Origin: Cladobotryum mycophilum | Taxonomy: Eukaryota; Ascomycota; Sordariomycetes; Hypocreales; Hypocreaceae | Length of the DNA: 64,000 nucleotides | NCBI GenBank assembly: GCA_036429605.1 | Contig: CM071589.1 | Span: 7,254,001-7,318,000 of the forward strand | Direction of reading: 5' to 3' | Shown: positions 23,016 through 34,815 of the stretch, one piece after another | Position numbering within the stretch: position 1 is the stretch's first letter | How the letters are laid out: each line of letters begins with the position of its first letter | The notes under the pieces: model-generated | The model's database searches: none | Told to the model about the DNA's origin: nothing | Seen by the model: only the letters and a program-made list of their open reading frames with translations | Made by a program: the position numbers and the translations under genes

Positions 23016-24646
23016 ATGGACTCAAACGACACGAAAACCGACGTTATTCAGGTCGAACATGATGATGAAGGCTTCACCCCTGAGGAGCCGGTCCAGACTC
23101 CTGAAGAGAAAGCTCTGCAAAGAAGCCTTCTCCTAAAGGCTGACTTCCTGATTGTCGGTGTGACTGCATTGGTCTTCTTGGTGAATCAGTGGGTGAGTGT
23201 TTCACGAATGTGAAAAAACCTGTGGATGCCAAAGTCATTGCTAAGTTCGACTAGGATCGAGGCAACATTGGCAACGCTCGTATTATGGGTTTCCAAAAAG
23301 ATCTTCATATGAGCGACGGCCAGTTCTACAATGCTGTTTCGCTGTGCTGTAAGTGACTTGCAGCATCAGCATCTATCTTGAAAAGCAGTTAACAGGAAAT
23401 AGATGTCGGCTATGTAATCTGCATCATCCCGGCCAACCTGTCTATCCGGTTCTTCAAGGCCCACCGTCAGATTGGTGGCTGTGTGATTCTCTTTGCGACC
23501 CTCTCATGTTGCATGGCTGCCGCCAAGAATGCCGCATCTGTCCTTTCACTTCGTATTCTTTTCGGCTTCGTCTCAACATTCCTCCAAGCTCTAACGCTAT
23601 ACACTAGTCTTTGGTATAGACGCAACGAGCTTGCTACGCGATCGGGTATGTGCGCTTCTGGTATCCTTTGACCTGAACGCTTTGGCTAAGTAACACACAG
23701 GCATCTTCTATTCGGCTGCCACAATTGCTGGGGGTTTCAGTGGACTTATTTCCTATGCCATTCAAAAGAGGCTGGATGGAGTTTTGGGAAATCATGCTTG
23801 GCAATGGTTGTTCATCATCCAGGGGGTCGCTGGTATTGCTGTGGGCATCACTGCCTGGCTTGTCCTCCCACCACCACCTGATCAAATGAAGAACAAGAAG
23901 CACTGGGTCTTCTCCGAGAAGGAGATTGATCTAGCAATTCGCAGACTAAAGAGTGCGTGCTATTTTTCATTCCACCTAAGAAAGAAAGTGACGCACCGCT
24001 AACAGACGAGAAGCTTACAACGAGGAGGGCGCCGGTGTCGATGTTCGCCAGCTGCTTGTTGCACTGAAAGATCCCAAGACACTATTTTTTGCCCTTATGA
24101 ACGCTGGTATATCGCTTGGTCTGGCCTCAATTAGTGCCTTCTTGCCGTCCTTCATTGTGCAGTTCCACTTGTCGCCAGGTATGCCCCTTCCTTATGCTCT
24201 GCTTGACTTTTAGCTCCGTCGGCTATATCATTCTCTTGGTAGTGGAAAACGTCAAAGTCAAGATCTCCGGAACATGCCTTATCACAATGGGCATTTTCCC
24301 ATCCGTTACTCTACTTGGGGCTTGGACCAACATCAATGTTGGTGGTTTCACGAAACGTGCAGTAACATGGGGCGTTGCTGAAGTGATTGGGCAGTGTTTC
24401 GCTATTATGGCCTCTCATATCTACACTGACCCGCCGCAATACGTCAAGGGCCACTCTATCTGCCTTGCGTTCCAACTTCTCGCCCTGGCTTCGGCCATTG
24501 CTTGTCTATTGTGGATGAAGCGTCTCAATCGCCTAAGGGATGAGGAGGCCGCTCGTCACCGTGAAGCTGGAACTGCTCATCCCCTCACGCATCAGTCTCT
24601 GGAAGAAGCCTATGATTACCATCCTTCATTTCGTTACATTCTATAG
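23016..24646 (+). CDS. Dal5-like MFS permease, probably damaged by an internal deletion
   Basis: Exons 23016-23192, 23255-23348, 23403-23645, 23701-23952 and 24011-24178 join cleanly and encode TM1 (DRGNIGNAR) through about TM7, ending at a sequence reading HLSP. Family members then have about 40-50 residues covering a helix and a DR-rich loop before the segment SVGYIILLV. Here the segment SVGYIILLV follows after only 35 bp (24179-24213) and in a different frame. Splicing 24179-24242 (GTATGC to GGTAG) would restore the frame and give 445 residues lacking most of one helix, against about 490-500 in relatives. The C-terminal exon 24243-24646 then looks normal. It is either a non-functional transporter or one with an unusual fold. 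It shares its promoter region with the hydrolase gene. Confidence 0.7.
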
Positions 24647-25377
24647 AAATGGTTAAGATTATCCAATTACAGTATGAATAATAGCCGTCGGCTTGGCAGG
24701 GTTGCAGAGCACTAGGTTGTCAAAACGAGTTCATTTAATCCCTGTAACCAGAAATATACACATCTCACGTACTAGGAAGAAACTACCTAGTAGTTGCCCA
24801 TTGTTCCATTCATTTTCCATGACTCCTCTTACTACTCGTGATTCCACATGTTAGTTTTGATGTATACTATACATTTTGTTTTCTTCCTCCCCCTTTCACT
24901 CGTGCACTAGCGGTATGTCGTGATCCAACATGAAGATACTGAGAACAGGAGTTCGATTGCCTAAATAGGCAATTTTCACGACATCTGCAGTAGTGCCATC
25001 AAGACACCGGCATTTCCTGAACAGGAAATCAGTATTAGAATCAGATAAAGGGCGTAACACAGCCAATAACTTTTGCGTCACCTCGCTTGGAATCAACATC
25101 GGGGACGGAGTGTTGAACATTCGACAATTACGTATGCGAACCGGAGTTGGAGGCTCATCGGCTGAAAGGATGCCGTGATCCAGCTCAGTGTTACCGAGGT
25201 CGGTCATGTTGAGGCGTTGCGATGTTCCCGAAGGCAAATTATCGTCGATTCGATGTTCAGATACTGCTATAAGATGGTGATATTCCAGGTGCTGTGTGTT
25301 ACGAGACACCAGAACTTCCCTACAGCTTCTACAAACACAGATCATTCATTCAACTTGAAGAAACAAAAATTGCAACA
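24647..25377. other. Intergenic region before the CapA-like gene
   Basis: AT-rich 3' region of the permease gene and promoter of the CapA-like gene. Short frames on both strands show no family. An in-frame GTG extension of the CapA frame to 25294 was not accepted as a start. Confidence 0.45.
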
Positions 25378-26958
25378 ATGCCAAACGCCCTGTGTTTGCG
25401 ACAGCCATATACCTCTCGGGACAAGGAGGCGGAGCTCTCCATGCGCATCAAAGAACCATTCAACGTTGTAGCTGTCGGTGATCTCATCCAGATGGTTCCA
25501 TTTTCCAACCGACATGATGCAGATATTCAGGCACTCGTTCAACTGATGCAAGGCGCCGACATTACCCTTGCCAACAATGAGAACACTGTCGTTGATCGAC
25601 TGACATTCAAGGGCCCAATTGCTCACATGGAAGCCGACGCCATAGTTGCTGATGACTGGGCAAATATGGGCATCGGCATGGTAACCAAGGCGAACAACCA
25701 CACCTTTGACTGCGGTGAAGCTGGCCTGATTCAAAACTTGCAACAGCTGCGACGTGTCGGTATTGAGTACGTCGGCACGGATCACAACACCGTGGAGGCA
25801 AGATTGGCTCGCTTCCGGACAACGCCAAAGGGCGTGGTGGGCTTCGTTGGCGCATACGCTGAAGTAGAGGACTACTCACAGTTATTGGGCTTGCCTGCCG
25901 GCGATCCAGTCACCGTCACTCCTAAACAGCTTGAGCAATTGCGAGCGATGCGTGACAGTATTGTTGCACGTCGTGGCGAGGTCCATGCTCCCATCGATCT
26001 GCCAGATGAAGACTTGGAAGGTAGCGTCCTCGTTTTCGGTCGATTCTTCAAGCTGGACGACGTTGGCGACCAAGCAAATGCTGAAGCAGCTTCGATTAAA
26101 AAGCGGCTTGATCATCATCTGGGTTGCAAGGGCACCATCACCTACAAGAATAATTCGCTGGGCTTAAAGGTGTACCATGGAGTGACTGCTAAACAGATGG
26201 ATCAGCTACGCACCATCGCCAAGGTCGATACCAATGGTGAATCGGATGCCCATACCCTAAATGCCTTTGGAGTGCACTTCAAGGTGGCGGCCGAACCTGG
26301 AGAGTATAGTTATGACCCGGAACCACAGGACGAGAGAGACATACTTCGCGAGGTCCGTTCTGGCAAACAGTTTTCAGACTTCCTTGCCGTCACCATCCAT
26401 TGGCACCAGAACCGTTTTTCCTTCCAGGCATATTCCTTTGATCATTACCCCTCCGACTACCAGGTCAAGTTTGCCCACGACGCCATCGATAATGGCGCCG
26501 ACCTCTTCTTCGCGCACGGTGTGCACACTCTCAAGGGAGTTGAGATCTACCGCGGCAAGCCGGTCTTCTACGGCCTGTCAAATTTTGTCTTCCAGCATTC
26601 CCTCTTCCGCTCGTGGCGCGATGACGCAGCTGGTCGAACACCCGCCACGCTGAACGGCCCGGTTGTGGGCGATGGCGAATCGAACGAAGCGCGTTGGGCT
26701 TGGCTAAATAAACCGGAGAATTGCGAGGCATTGCTCGTATCGTGTAGCTACCTGGACGGGAAGTTGTCTCAGGTATTGCTCTACCCTGCAGATCTGGGTA
26801 GAACACCTCGAGCAGGCTGCGATATTGGAACTCCCCGCAGACCGGAGCCATCTGTAGCATATGATATCCTTTCACGAGTGAGTGAGTATTCTGGACCGTT
26901 TGGGACAAAAATCACCATCGAAAACGGTGTTGGAGTGGTCGACATTCCAACTCACTAG
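25378..26958 (+). CDS. CapA-family (poly-gamma-glutamate synthesis type) metallophosphatase-like protein
   Basis: An intronless 526-residue frame. The first in-frame ATG is 25378, directly after the A-rich leader CAACA. CapA proteins have a calcineurin-like metallophosphatase core and in bacteria take part in poly-gamma-glutamate capsule formation. The expected order is visible: VGDLIQ near residue 34, NNEN at about 66-69, NHTFD with H108 and D111, HWH (H341, H343), and AHGVH (H380, H383) followed by YGLSNF. The central part has an insertion of about 150 residues compared with short bacterial forms. There is no signal peptide. CapA-like proteins are known in ascomycetes, but their role there is undefined. 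Lack of introns is compatible with bacterial ancestry, which I cannot test here. Confidence 0.85.
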   Translation: MPNALCLRQPYTSRDKEAELSMRIKEPFNVVAVGDLIQMVPFSNRHDADIQALVQLMQGADITLANNENTVVDRLTFKGPIAHMEADAIVADDWANMGIGMVTKANNHTFDCGEAGLIQNLQQLRRVGIEYVGTDHNTVEARLARFRTTPKGVVGFVGAYAEVEDYSQLLGLPAGDPVTVTPKQLEQLRAMRDSIVARRGEVHAPIDLPDEDLEGSVLVFGRFFKLDDVGDQANAEAASIKKRLDHHLGCKGTITYKNNSLGLKVYHGVTAKQMDQLRTIAKVDTNGESDAHTLNAFGVHFKVAAEPGEYSYDPEPQDERDILREVRSGKQFSDFLAVTIHWHQNRFSFQAYSFDHYPSDYQVKFAHDAIDNGADLFFAHGVHTLKGVEIYRGKPVFYGLSNFVFQHSLFRSWRDDAAGRTPATLNGPVVGDGESNEARWAWLNKPENCEALLVSCSYLDGKLSQVLLYPADLGRTPRAGCDIGTPRRPEPSVAYDILSRVSEYSGPFGTKITIENGVGVVDIPTH

Positions 26959-27372
26959 AATGTGCTTGTCAACGTAAAGTGATGGGTGGTGGGAGAGGCA
27001 TGGCATGACAAGATCTGGATCCAGATCGTAAATAGCGAATTCAGGTTCAACTTGGAATAAACCCCAAATTTTTTATTCATGCAACAGTTAGTGAGGTTGT
27101 GGGGGAAAGAAATGAGCCAAATGTGTTGGTAAATTATGATTTGATTGAGCTTTTAACCAGTCATGCTCATGTTAGCAGGCAGATGGCTTGAATGACAAAT
27201 AATTACAAAGTAAAAGAAGACGTGTATAAGAGCCTAGTAAAAGAAAAGTGTGATGTTGTAGTATTTACAATGGTTTCGAAGCCAACCCCTTGGCGGGTCA
27301 GCTCGAGATACTCCGTATATTGCGCCGTGAGATGTCAAATATCTGACATCCTCGTCCGGGACTGTTTCGTCG
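26959..27372. other. Convergent 3' interval
   Basis: A 414-bp AT-rich interval between the converging CapA-like and lipase genes. Nothing recognised beyond probable 3' UTRs. Confidence 0.5.
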
Positions 27373-28713
27373 TTATTTCGGAACCAGACCAAGCAAGCCC
27401 TGCCGAATCTTTTTAGGGTATAGGGCCAAGAAATCGGGATCAAAGGTGGTCACATTATAAACCGCGGTTCGGCACGCGCTCTGCTCCCTTTCGTCCGCCA
27501 TTATGGCTTTCATCCAGTCCAGTGCTGCCGGCGCACCAAGGAGGCCGTAGTTCTGGTGGTTTACGCTAGGAGCCTCGTTTTTGAGATAGTCAACGACTGC
27601 ACCGGCGTCACAAATTTCGTTCACCAAGGCGTCTACAGTTTCGATGGGGCTAATGGTGTCCTCGACGGCTTGGTACAGGAACATGGGAATCGTGGGTGTA
27701 GTCATGCCTTGATTTTCTTCGACCAAGGCTTTCGCAACGGCTGCGGCTACTGCCTCAAAAGTTCCATTCTTGAACATCCCAATCACGTCCTTGTTACGGA
27801 AAGCGTCAAGGTTGGATTCCAGACACTGCTTTCGCGGACTGAAGAACAGCTCCTTGAACTCAGGTTTGATACTGTGGTCAAGAAGCTGCTCAATATCAGG
27901 GTGCATGGTGGCCAACCCCAGCATCGAAGCAGGGAGAAGACCAGCATCCGGTGATTTGTTCAATGTCAAAGGATCAGCCCCCGACCCGGCAACACCTCCA
28001 TATGCAGCACCAGCTATCTTGAGCTCTGGTGCATAGGTAGGCTGGTAGCTTGCTGCCACTTGAGTGACGCCCCCGCCACCCGAGTACCCCCACATCACGA
28101 CCTTTGCGTCCTCCTTGATGCCGGTCAGGAAGCCGGACTTGAGTGTGGCGCGGATGCCGTCGAGAACTGCATAGCCTGCCAACTTGCCAGCTGCATAGGC
28201 ACCCTTGGGACCTTGAAAGTCGGGTACAACAACTATCCATCCCTTAGCAAGGGCTGCCTGAATAAGCCACACCTGGAGTTGAGTGGCGCCGGATCGGAGC
28301 TTGTCGTCGACGCCAGGGATAAGTTGAAGTCCAAAGGATGGCGCACAATCGACGGTGGCAGTATCCTCGGCTATCTGAAAAGACAAAACTTTGCTATAGT
28401 CTGGATTTTGAGGAACCAGTACGGTCATCACCGTCAAAGTCGGGTTGTTGTTGCTGTCGGTGGTTCGATACGATATCTGGTAGTTCTCTTGGATGCTTTC
28501 AAGCGATTCACCGAATGCGCCGAGAGGAAAGGGAGTTGGTCGGTAGTCATAGATGTCTCCAGGAGCATACGCATGGAAGTCTGGAGCTACCTGGTAGAAG
28601 GCATCTTCACTCGGAAGTGGCCAAAACTTGGTTGTGCCATATTGATATGGGACAACGTAGGCTTTCGTCAGAACGGCCAATGAGGCCAGTAAACAATATG
28701 CAAACGAAATCAT
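27373..28713 (-). CDS. Secreted lipase/esterase of the LIP family
   Basis: A single exon. The frame extends upstream to a GTG at 28815, but the ATG at 28713 directly begins a signal peptide (MISFAYCLLASLAV), so I start there: 446 residues. The family is the secretory lipase group that includes Candida LIP proteins and CAL-A. Catalytic residues fall where expected: nucleophile S211 in GYSGGGG, an acid at D352 in EDTISP, and H386 in VNHQNYG. The aromatic-rich N-terminal segment FYQVAPDFHAYAPGDI is also typical. The enzyme would act outside the cell on lipids or esters. Four or more cysteines support a disulfide-bonded extracellular protein. It is divergent from the S41 peptidase gene across a 2-kb interval. 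Confidence 0.9.
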   Translation of the reverse strand: MISFAYCLLASLAVLTKAYVVPYQYGTTKFWPLPSEDAFYQVAPDFHAYAPGDIYDYRPTPFPLGAFGESLESIQENYQISYRTTDSNNNPTLTVMTVLVPQNPDYSKVLSFQIAEDTATVDCAPSFGLQLIPGVDDKLRSGATQLQVWLIQAALAKGWIVVVPDFQGPKGAYAAGKLAGYAVLDGIRATLKSGFLTGIKEDAKVVMWGYSGGGGVTQVAASYQPTYAPELKIAGAAYGGVAGSGADPLTLNKSPDAGLLPASMLGLATMHPDIEQLLDHSIKPEFKELFFSPRKQCLESNLDAFRNKDVIGMFKNGTFEAVAAAVAKALVEENQGMTTPTIPMFLYQAVEDTISPIETVDALVNEICDAGAVVDYLKNEAPSVNHQNYGLLGAPAALDWMKAIMADEREQSACRTAVYNVTTFDPDFLALYPKKIRQGLLGLVPK

Positions 28714-30702
28714 GGCGAATGTACGGTAAAGGACAGGACGGCCGAAAATCACGGCCACAGAACAGTTTCTAATAGAGTCAGTTGGCGAAGCTGTCGTAAA
28801 AGGTCTTCTGATCACCGTGGAGGACTGGCATTTCCAGCCATTATAGCCACAGCAAGGTATGAAGACCGAGACATTACAGTCGACTGCGCATTAAGAACCG
28901 GGTTCTTCAAATAATAGTAATTCATCATTCAGACCGGTTACATCTACCAAACCGAGTAGGCTATCGTACTATGTGACGTACGCAATCTTCTACAGGTTTC
29001 ACAATCCAAGGCTAATCAAATTGAAGTGTCTAAAACAGCACCGAGATGGCGAAATCAATTTGAACACTGTTAAATCTTGGCTGTTTACTAGTCACAGAGA
29101 CAAAACAAGTGTGGAGGAGTGTTGATTTAGCATGCATTGTTTAAAAAAATAGCGGTTGCTGTGCCATTTTGAGCATTCTGGTCTCTGGTCATGTGCAAAG
29201 CTGCTAATTGAGATGCTAGAGACTGAAATGATGATCTCTTCTGTAATGATGTCCTGCATAAGTATGTTTCACATTGCGGAACGAAACTGATGTTATTTCC
29301 TATCAAGAGATTTGCATGATAATAACACGCACGGGCGCAGATGGAACCGGCAGGCAGTTATCGGATACAGTCTTTGGGCGGCGATGGGACAATGTGCGTA
29401 CATAATCGGGGACTGTTTTGATGCCGCAGGGATATTGACAATACGCGTAACAAATCCATGGAGTCCGAGTCCAGTTCAGCACACGCTGTAAGCTGATGAT
29501 ACAAGACTCGTTACGAGGGGTACAGAGTTCCCTTGTTTTCTTCCATCACGTAACATAAATGCTCTTTGCATTGTCCCAGAATGCAGCCCAGACCATGGCG
29601 TAATTCATGCAGAATGAGAAAGACCTCGGCGGCTGGAGGAGAGCAGAACGGAACGCGTCCCCAGACAGGCAGGCAGGCAAAAGGACAAGGGCGGGAGCAC
29701 GAAAACAAGCATTAAGCTTGAGTCGGGGTAGGTGGCGAGCGCAATTTAAAAATGTCCCCACCACCTCGGAGGCTTTCAGGGGCCCTCGGGGACGGGTTCC
29801 TGATCCCAAATAGCGCTAGACTTCCATGACCCGATCTCGTCATTTGCTACCCTACCTCTCTCAGCGGCTCCATGAATGGCTGGCGGTCCGTTCGTATCAA
29901 CTGGTCTCACCTCGAGTGGCCAGTATGTTGGTCCTGGCTTTGTTTATCGGAATCCTTTGAGGGGCAGGTTTATGCGGGAAAAATTGACTATGGTTGAATC
30001 TCACCTATTGGATATCCCACGGCGTACTCCGAAAGGCTCGGTATGCTGGTAGCCAGCGTCCAAAGGGACACCCCTCCGTCAGCCTCCATACTGTTGCAGG
30101 CTACACAAGTATGATGGTTGTCGGATGATGGTAAGGAGGGCCACTATTTGTGATCTTTTGCATCTTGTTCAATCCAGGAACGGTCACGCCTATCGTGAAA
30201 GCACGAATGAAAAGTTATTCCTCTATAAGCACTAATGTAACGCCGGCACCACTGCCGAAGACGATTATCAGAGGCGTTTTGCTATTTCTCTCTTGCTTTT
30301 GTGTGATTGTGCAAAAAATCGGCTGTGCAAAAGATCCATGCTGATTTATCGACTATTGAGGGGAGGGATTTGCAACTTGACTGACTACCTGCCGGATGCA
30401 GGATGGGCTGCGGCGGGCCCCGGAGAACGGCGTTCGAGGTAACTGCAGCTTGGCCACCTCGGGACACCAAAGCCACGTCGGAACAGGGCCTGGTGTTCGA
30501 CAACGGCACTTCGCCGTAGATGGTCCTGGAACGCCCTATTATTAGGTCTCACCATGGGCTCCAGAGTAATATAATTGCTGTAGTCGCACTCTCACAGAGT
30601 GTAGATTTTGGCCTCTCATCCCTCGTTGCTTGGTGGGAGATCGACTAGAAGGAATCAACTTGATCAAGTTTCCGGGTCACGCCAAGAGCATCTCAATTCA
30701 AG
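28714..30702. other. 2-kb divergent intergenic region
   Basis: Separates the divergently transcribed lipase and S41 peptidase genes, both for secreted hydrolases, and should contain both promoters. Frames such as 29546-29813 are antisense pairs of one another without a domain. No repeats of note apart from a short GCAG run near 29666. Confidence 0.45.
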
Positions 30703-32976
30703 ATGCGTCAAAACACCATGTTTACGGCCTTGTTGGCTGGAGCTGGCAATTTCGTCGCCGCCAATAGCCCAACCTACGGCCAGCCGACCAAGACTACCCC
30801 TTCTCCTACTGTTGCAGCCTGCGCTCAAGTTAGCAGCTCTTGGGCAGCCCAGATCAAGACAACTCGTATGTGCATCTCTGCTGAGGACTGTTTTTTTCTG
30901 TACCGCAATTGCTAACAAACACAAACAATAGCTACCCCCATTGTCTCTGCGGCTCTGGCTCATGACTGCTTGAACTCGGTGCCACTGGACAAGAACGCAG
31001 CGCTGGAGCTCGTTGACGCCATTGAGCCTTACCTGGACTTCCAGAGTGACTCTGCGTACAAGGCTCACCCGCCTGCGGATTACTATTATCCCCCTTATGA
31101 CCTGTTTGCCAACTTGGCCAAGGTCAGGGCCAACCTGCAGGCTGGTGTCTACAAGAACGAGATTGACTTCCAGACGGATCTCTACCTCCAAGTCTTTGGC
31201 AAGGGTCACGATGGACACTATGTGTACTACCCCGATGCCTTGACCAAGATCTTCAAGTACAGGCGACCTCTGTCTCTCGTTTCCATCAGCGAGGACGGTT
31301 CGTCTTTGCCCGTCATCAAGGTCTATGAGGACGTTGTGGCAAACCCCAAGAAGGCGTCTGCCATCAAGCTGATCAACGGCATTCCTGCCGCAAAGTACGT
31401 CCTGGATACCATTGCTGAGGCTTCCTACAACCAGGACATCGACTCTGCGTACAACACCATGTTCTACGAGCTCTCCCTTGCTGCCTCTGCACCTGGTCTG
31501 AAGGGTTACTTCAACGGCGGTGGCCGTGTTGGATACTTTTACCGAGGCCCCAATACTTCCTTGACTTTCACCAACGGAACCACAGTCAAGTTTGACAACA
31601 TTGCCGCTGTTACCGGTAACTTCACTGGCGTTACTGATGGCGCTTCCTTCTACAAGAGCTTCTGCGTTCCCAAGGTCGCCCCTGCCAATGCCACCGCTAC
31701 CGAGTCAGCCATCACCAACTCCACCGTCCCCAACTACCCCAAGCCCGTCGTCGCCACCAAGGATGGCATCGTCTCTGGATACTACCTTGAGGGCGAGGGT
31801 CTCAACGACGTTGCCGTCATTGCCCTGCTTGCTTTTGAGAACGATAGCCCGGCCGAGTTCCAGGCCGTTTGCCAGGAGTTCTTCCGCCAGGCCGTCGCTG
31901 CTGGCAAGACCAAGCTTGTCATCGATTTCCAGGCCAACGGAGGTGGCTACATTCTCCAGGGTTACGATTTCTTCCGTCAGCTGTTCCCCGACGTTGTGCA
32001 GGATGGTTACTCCCGATGGAAGGATAGCAAGTCCTACGTCGAGATTGCCAAGGCCATCAGCGACGAGGCCGCTAACCTCGACCCCTTCACCAGCGACGAC
32101 GAGGATGCCATTGCCGATTATCTGTCTTGGTTCAACTACCGATACGACTTGAACTTGACCAACCAGGACTTCTTGACCTTTGAGGACAAGTTCACCCCCC
32201 ACGTCTTCCAGCAGACCCCGTACACTGCCCTTATGCGCTGGAACCTGAGCGACCCATTGAGCACCACCAACTCCACCTTTGGTATGGGCATGACCATCTC
32301 CGGCTACGGCAATCTCACCCACATCACTCAGCCTTTCAAGCCCGAGAACATCGTCATAGTCTACGACGGTGTCTGCGCTTCCACCTGCACGCTCGCCTCT
32401 GAGATGTTGCGTATTCAGGGTGGTGTCAAGTCTGTTGCCTTCGGTGGTCGTCCTGTTCGCGGTCCCATCCAGGGTGTTGGCGGTGTCAAGGGCTCTCAGG
32501 TCCTCGCCTTCTCCGATGTCTACTCTTACGCCCAGCGAGCCATCAACATCACCAAGGATGAGAACGTCAAGAAGGACCTTGCCAGGTTCAAGAAGCTGCC
32601 CATCCAGCGAAGCTTGGCTGCATCCCTCAACGTTCGTGACCAGATTCTCCGAGACAACGTCAACGATGGTCTCCCCGCTCAGTTTGTTGTCGAGCAGGCC
32701 GACTGCCGTCTCTACTGGACTGCTGACATGATCACTGACGTGCGTGCCATCTGGAAGGCCGCAGCAAACTCTGCATTCAATGGTGCCAAGTGCGCTTACG
32801 GTGGTATCAAGCACGGCGGTTCTCCTTCGTACCCCGTTCCTCACAAGCGTGATGCGGCCTCGCTTGCTGCCTTGGCTGCCTCTTCAGAACAGAGACTGGC
32901 CGAGATCAGGGCTCAGGAGCCTTTCAGCCGCTCCGACTCTTGGATGGCTGTTCACCGACAGAAGGCTGTCGAGTAA
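30703..32976 (+). CDS. Secreted S41-family (CPAF/UstP-like) serine peptidase
   Basis: Two exons, 30703-30865 and 30932-32976 (donor GTATGT, acceptor AATAG), give 735 residues. The N-terminus has a hydrophobic signal-type segment with no mature transmembrane helix after it. The S41 core is present: the strand and loop VIDFQANGGG (NGGG at about 390-393), then YDGVCASTC with the candidate nucleophile S538, followed by the helix TLASEML. Fungal members of this type resemble the ustiloxin-cluster protein UstP and chlamydial CPAF and are about 650-750 residues long. Multiple Asn-x-Ser/Thr sites and flanking cysteines fit an extracellular glycoprotein. Most fungal homologues lie outside RiPP clusters, and I see no ustiloxin precursor-like repeat peptide nearby. 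Confidence 0.88.
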
Positions 32977-33055
32977 AGTGTGCCATGTCAATTAATGTAT
33001 CAAGTATATACGTAGAATTGAATTATTATGTATATCTCTATATAGACAAAGAAAT

Positions 33056-34693
33056 TTATCGTTTGTGGGTAGAAAAGCCCCTTGCCAAAAAGACGAGGCA
33101 TATCAAGAGGCCCAATATTGCCATGCCCATGCTCATATAAAGGGCACCTCTATAACCATCTAATCTGTCCTCCTTTGTCAATCCACCCCTGTTGACATGG
33201 ATTTCAACCGTGCCAGCGATTCCAACACCAAGGGCAATTCCGTAATTAATGACTGTGTTTACCAGACTGGCGCCAATACCTTGGTGCTCTGGGGGTACGT
33301 TGTCCGATAGAATCAACGTGGCTGCTGGGAAACTCATATCCATACCAAACGGCATGATAACCATCGCTACGAATATCTGTCCCCAGTAGACCTGATCTGT
33401 TGGAGCAAACGCAACGAGGGTTGATCCAGTGAAAAACGCGAGGAGCGAGATGGTCATTAAAACGGGAGGTTTAACCTGGAAAGGACCAAGAAGTTTGCCC
33501 GTGAGGATGCCTGCCAGGCCGCCTGCGATAATAGTAGGACAGAACCATAGCGAGGTCAGCAGGGGCCCGTGGCCACGAATATCCTCAATCAGTTGACTCA
33601 GATAGAGGATCCAGATGCCAAACGTGGCCCAGCCGAAAGCCATGGCTCCTAGAACTAATCCAATATCGACGGTGATGGCCTTGAGAGGAAGAAGGGGCAT
33701 CGGGCTGAATCGGGACTCGATGACGGCAAATGCAGCGAAAAGAACGATGCCAAGAACCAGAGGAGCAATCACGGTTGGAGTGTTCCACCCAGAGCCGGGG
33801 GCCTGAACCCAGGCAAAATTAAAGAGTACCAACGAAGTGACACCCACAACCGCGCCGGGAAGATCCAGAACCGTTACCAACGACTTCAAATCCTTCGGAG
33901 GCGCCTCCTTGACGGGAATATGGGGAACCACAAACGCGCCCAACACTGCGAGGAAGGCGAGGAAGATGGCAAACACCCAGTAAGCCCACGGCCACCACGC
34001 CATATCCAAAACACTCGCCATTATCGCACTAATCACCGCACCGCTCGGGGCCACTGAACCAAACAAGGCGAATACCATGGCCTTGCGGTGGCCGGGCGGG
34101 TAGGCAGCGCCCGCAAGAGCCAGACCGTTGGGGAGACATATCGCTGGGCCGATTCCTTGGAGAACGCGGGCAAAGACCATGAGTGTGAAGTTGGAGTAGA
34201 CGCTGAGGCCGGCGACCAGGGACCAGACGGAGAACCAGGCGAAGCCGATGATGAGCATGCGTTTGTAGCCGAAGACGTCGCCTAATCGCCCAGAAAAGAG
34301 AATAAATGTTCCGACCGTGAGGGCATAGCCTGCCATGAGCCAGGCGAGATCAGATGAAGTGGTTACGCCGAATTCCTTGCCGATGGTTCGCAGTAATACT
34401 AATGTTGGCAGCTGTCCAGCTTCTAGATCGTGGGGTTTGTGTTAGTACGATGCAATCGATCTCGCGCAAGATGCACCACCGGGTTTCGTTCGGGAATCCA
34501 ACTCACGAGTGCAGAAATGACCCATGCAGATGACGGTGACGAACAGGGCCTCTCGCGGGAACGACAGCGTCTCGTAAACCCAAACATGCTCCTCCTCCTT
34601 GGACTCCAACTCGGGGGCATCCACGTCCCCAACCTGCGTCTTCTCCTCGTCCGACGAACTCATTGTAATTGACGTGGGCGATGTTAATGACAT
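33056..34693 (-). CDS. DHA2-type MFS exporter (ATR1-like, 14 TM)
   Basis: Exons 34693-34507 and 34422-33056, joined over an 84-nt intron (GTGAGT to CTAG), give 517 residues. A second in-frame ATG ten codons downstream is possible. An acidic cytosolic N-terminus is followed by about 14 hydrophobic segments. The loop between TM2 and TM3 carries SGRLGDVFGYKRM (MFS motif A), and ARVLQGIGPAICLPNGLALAG corresponds to motifs B and C of drug:H+ antiporters, although the second half of motif C is modified. It most resembles yeast ATR1/YMR279C-type proteins, which export boron, aminotriazole or other small toxic compounds. The substrate is unknown. A 10-bp tandem repeat (34790-34815) lies about 100 bp upstream of the start. 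Confidence 0.88.
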
Positions 34694-34789
34694 GTTTTTG
34701 CGGGGAGGGGGAAGCTTGGTTTGGGTTTCGACCCATTCACCTTTCCCAAGCAACAGAAAAGTGAGAATCCCCCAATGCTTTATGGGGTT

Positions 34790-34815
34790 GGTTGGGAAGG
34801 GTTGGGAAGGGTTGG
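34790..34815. repeat. 10-bp tandem repeat in the DHA2 exporter promoter
   Basis: 2.6 copies of GGTTGGGAAG about 100 bp upstream of the exporter start codon. On the gene's strand it is CCAACCCTTC-like, which could be a pyrimidine-rich promoter tract. Confidence 0.85.

Noticed and set aside
31705..32844. 379-residue open frame on the minus strand
   Set aside because: Antisense shadow of the S41 peptidase gene, with repetitive Val/Gly/Leu content and no domain.
30703..32976. S41 peptidase as part of a ustiloxin-like RiPP cluster
   Set aside because: No repeat-containing precursor peptide, DUF3328 (UstY-like) or tyrosinase-type gene was seen nearby.
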